Below are positions 62,748 through 64,000 of a stretch of DNA of 64,000 bases, piece after piece. The notes beneath the pieces are model-generated. The model was not told the origin of the DNA. It did not search any database and saw nothing but the letters and a program-made list of their open reading frames with translations. How positions within the stretch are numbered: position 1 is the stretch's first letter; each line of letters starts with the position of its first letter. The position numbers and the translations under genes are program-made. This DNA is from Tricholoma matsutake (taxonomy: Eukaryota; Basidiomycota; Agaricomycetes; Agaricales; Tricholomataceae): NCBI GenBank assembly GCA_026075535.2, contig AP026539.1, positions 5,146,001 to 5,210,000 of the forward strand, in the 5' to 3' direction.

Positions 62748-63530
62748 CAATGGCAAAGGGATTTACAACACAGCTCCCAATCATTCACAAAGTTGGCACA
62801 GAGATCAGGATGATGTGCTGAGACATTCAAGCCACAGGCATTCAGAATTGCAATATGTGGTTGTGAATTTGTTCACACTTGAACAGGTGTTTGGTACTAC
62901 TTGCACTGGGCTGTCTGGCATATCAGGAATAAGTTGACTTTTACAGTGGAATGGATAGCAAACCTGCATCCTGAATATGTCTTGTCAGAGACCATCCAAG
63001 GTGAGTTTGCTGCCAGGGTGCGCAAGAACCTTCACAAGGATATAGAAGTTAAGCTTGCAGAAGGAAGTCATCAATTTCTGAAAGCTTTTGGAGAAGTGGG
63101 TTCATTTGTAAAATATGTCTTCACTCTGCTGTGGTTAACATTCATAATGGGCAGAAATTGGATGAATTGCTGCAACATATCAGTGACATGCAACAGAGTT
63201 GTGATGAAGCAGAGGCTCGGCACTTTTTAACTATGGAAGCAAGCCAAACTCTGTTGGAATGAGCCAGTAACTTAAGAGAGGTTTGTGCACTGGTGCTTGT
63301 TTAGGATTCACAAATTAACTGACTGTTAGACAAGAGGTGGAGAATAAGAGATCCATTGTAACCCTCATCCTTGCCTGGTTTACACTTAGGGTCTGTTCAG
63401 CAACCAAACCTGGGTTGCAGTTTCAGTTTCAGTTACAATTTATAAGCATTGTGTAATTACATGCAAATACAATAGTTTTACTCAAGTCTCGCAAGCTGCA
63501 ACCTCCCTGCATCTTCTGAGCTTGTTCCAT
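62748..63530. other. unrecognised; weak plus-strand coding texture
   Basis: 62748-63230 has short open plus-strand stretches (FNGKGIYNTAPNHSQSWH; FAARVRKNLHKDIEVKLAEG) broken by stops, possibly a decayed gene into which the SINE inserted. I cannot name a family. Confidence 0.3.
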
Positions 63531-63538
63531 GTTTGTCT

Positions 63539-64000
63539 ATGGCTGGGGACAAGGCACACTGGATGAACATTGATGAAGGAGCTCTTTTTGATTACCTCTT
63601 GACTCTTGATGCCACAGCTGGAGATGGAAAGAACTTCAAGCTGTTCATTTGGACTGGTGCATCTGTGATGCTAGCTCCACTTGTCACCAAAAGCAGCCCA
63701 AAGACAGCCAGTTCCTGCAAGAACAAGTGGGGAAATGTATGTTGCTATAGCTCTGGTCTATTTTTACCTGCTGAGTCATGTGACAGATGAAGAAGATCTT
63801 TGCCATCATCAAGGCCATTAGAGCATCTCAGGCTGGATGTGGAGTGATGAAACAGGCACATCTATTGATTACACAACTGCTGACAGCTGGGATGCCTATG
63901 TGAACACAAAGATGCCAAACCATTCTGTGATGCTGGTTGGATACACCTTGTGAAGGTTTCCCACATTATGCCATCTTCAGCACCCATACATGGATCCAAT
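63539..64000 (+). pseudogene. Myb/SANT-like domain protein, frameshifted, cut by the window edge
   Basis: Starts at ATG 63539. Exon 1 reads HWMNIDEGALFDYLLTL, then ATAGDGKNFKLFIWTGASVM and SCKNKWGN, matching the Myb/SANT-like DNA-binding domain common in agaricomycetes (W...E...LVDFL...GDG.NFK...CQNKWG). An intron with a GTATGT donor (63738) and GACAG acceptor (63788) leads to KKIFAIIKAIRAS. Then frame shifts are needed to read WSDETGTSIDYTTADSWDAY and DAKPFCDAGWIHLVKVSHIM. Two small indels therefore break it. Such genes are often transposon-linked, but the partner cannot be seen here. Confidence 0.65.

Overview
The window looks like transposon-packed DNA from a basidiomycete fungus, most likely an agaricomycete. 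The evidence is short spliceosomal introns (45-65 bp, GTRNGT donors, CTRAY branch points), KDZ/CxC2, DUF6589, RecQ, Helitron and CCHC Gypsy proteins of the kinds known from agaricomycetes, and a Copia element whose primer site matches an internal piece of initiator tRNA-Met. Species cannot be told. Nearly all of the 64 kb is mobile DNA, much of it nested. Only one gene reads as an intact, clearly non-transposon gene (20841-22595), and two more at 32525-35720 look like old gene families.

Layout: 0.4-3.3 kb is a degraded hAT transposase (-). 3.6-5.0 kb is a cluster of short palindrome-ended exon modules. 5255-11348 is a 6.1-kb element with 186-bp terminal inverted repeats and a 9-bp target duplication. 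It carries a RecQ-type helicase (+, broken by a solo LTR) converging on a DUF6589 protein (-). 11764-13419 is a non-autonomous hAT element (8-bp target duplication). 14024-19779 is an intact Copia element with identical 305-bp LTRs. 20841-22595 is a three-exon host-type gene with a possible H...NC papain-like fold. 24.6-28.1 kb is a KDZ transposase with a CxC2 cysteine cluster (-). 28193-30203 is a 2-kb TIR element that holds hairpin arrays, tRNA-like pieces and a four-exon gene made by tandem duplication of a 160-bp exon plus intron unit. 32.5-35.7 kb is a divergent pair: a small RNase H1 N-terminal-like gene and a decayed gene of a conserved agaricomycete family. 37.6-38.8 kb is minisatellite DNA.

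40.1-60.6 kb is one old Helitron (-) with a Rep/PIF1 protein and a C-terminal cysteine-peptidase-like module. It is split by a 13.4-kb composite of three Gypsy elements, bounded by the 5-bp duplication ACCAG, and also carries a 299-bp MITE. 60.9-62.7 kb holds a solo LTR and a tRNA-derived SINE with a 30-bp poly(A) tail. The right edge starts a Myb/SANT-like pseudogene.

Two signals run across the whole window. First, the old elements are broken almost only by TGA codons, usually where related proteins carry arginine, in CpG-poor DNA; the young Copia element and the host-type gene are CpG-rich and unbroken. This fits CpG methylation followed by deamination. Second, a family of short phase-1 exon modules ending in a palindrome and a splice donor recurs in several places and inside two unrelated non-autonomous transposons. 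All statements about protein families come from recalled consensus patterns, not from a search.
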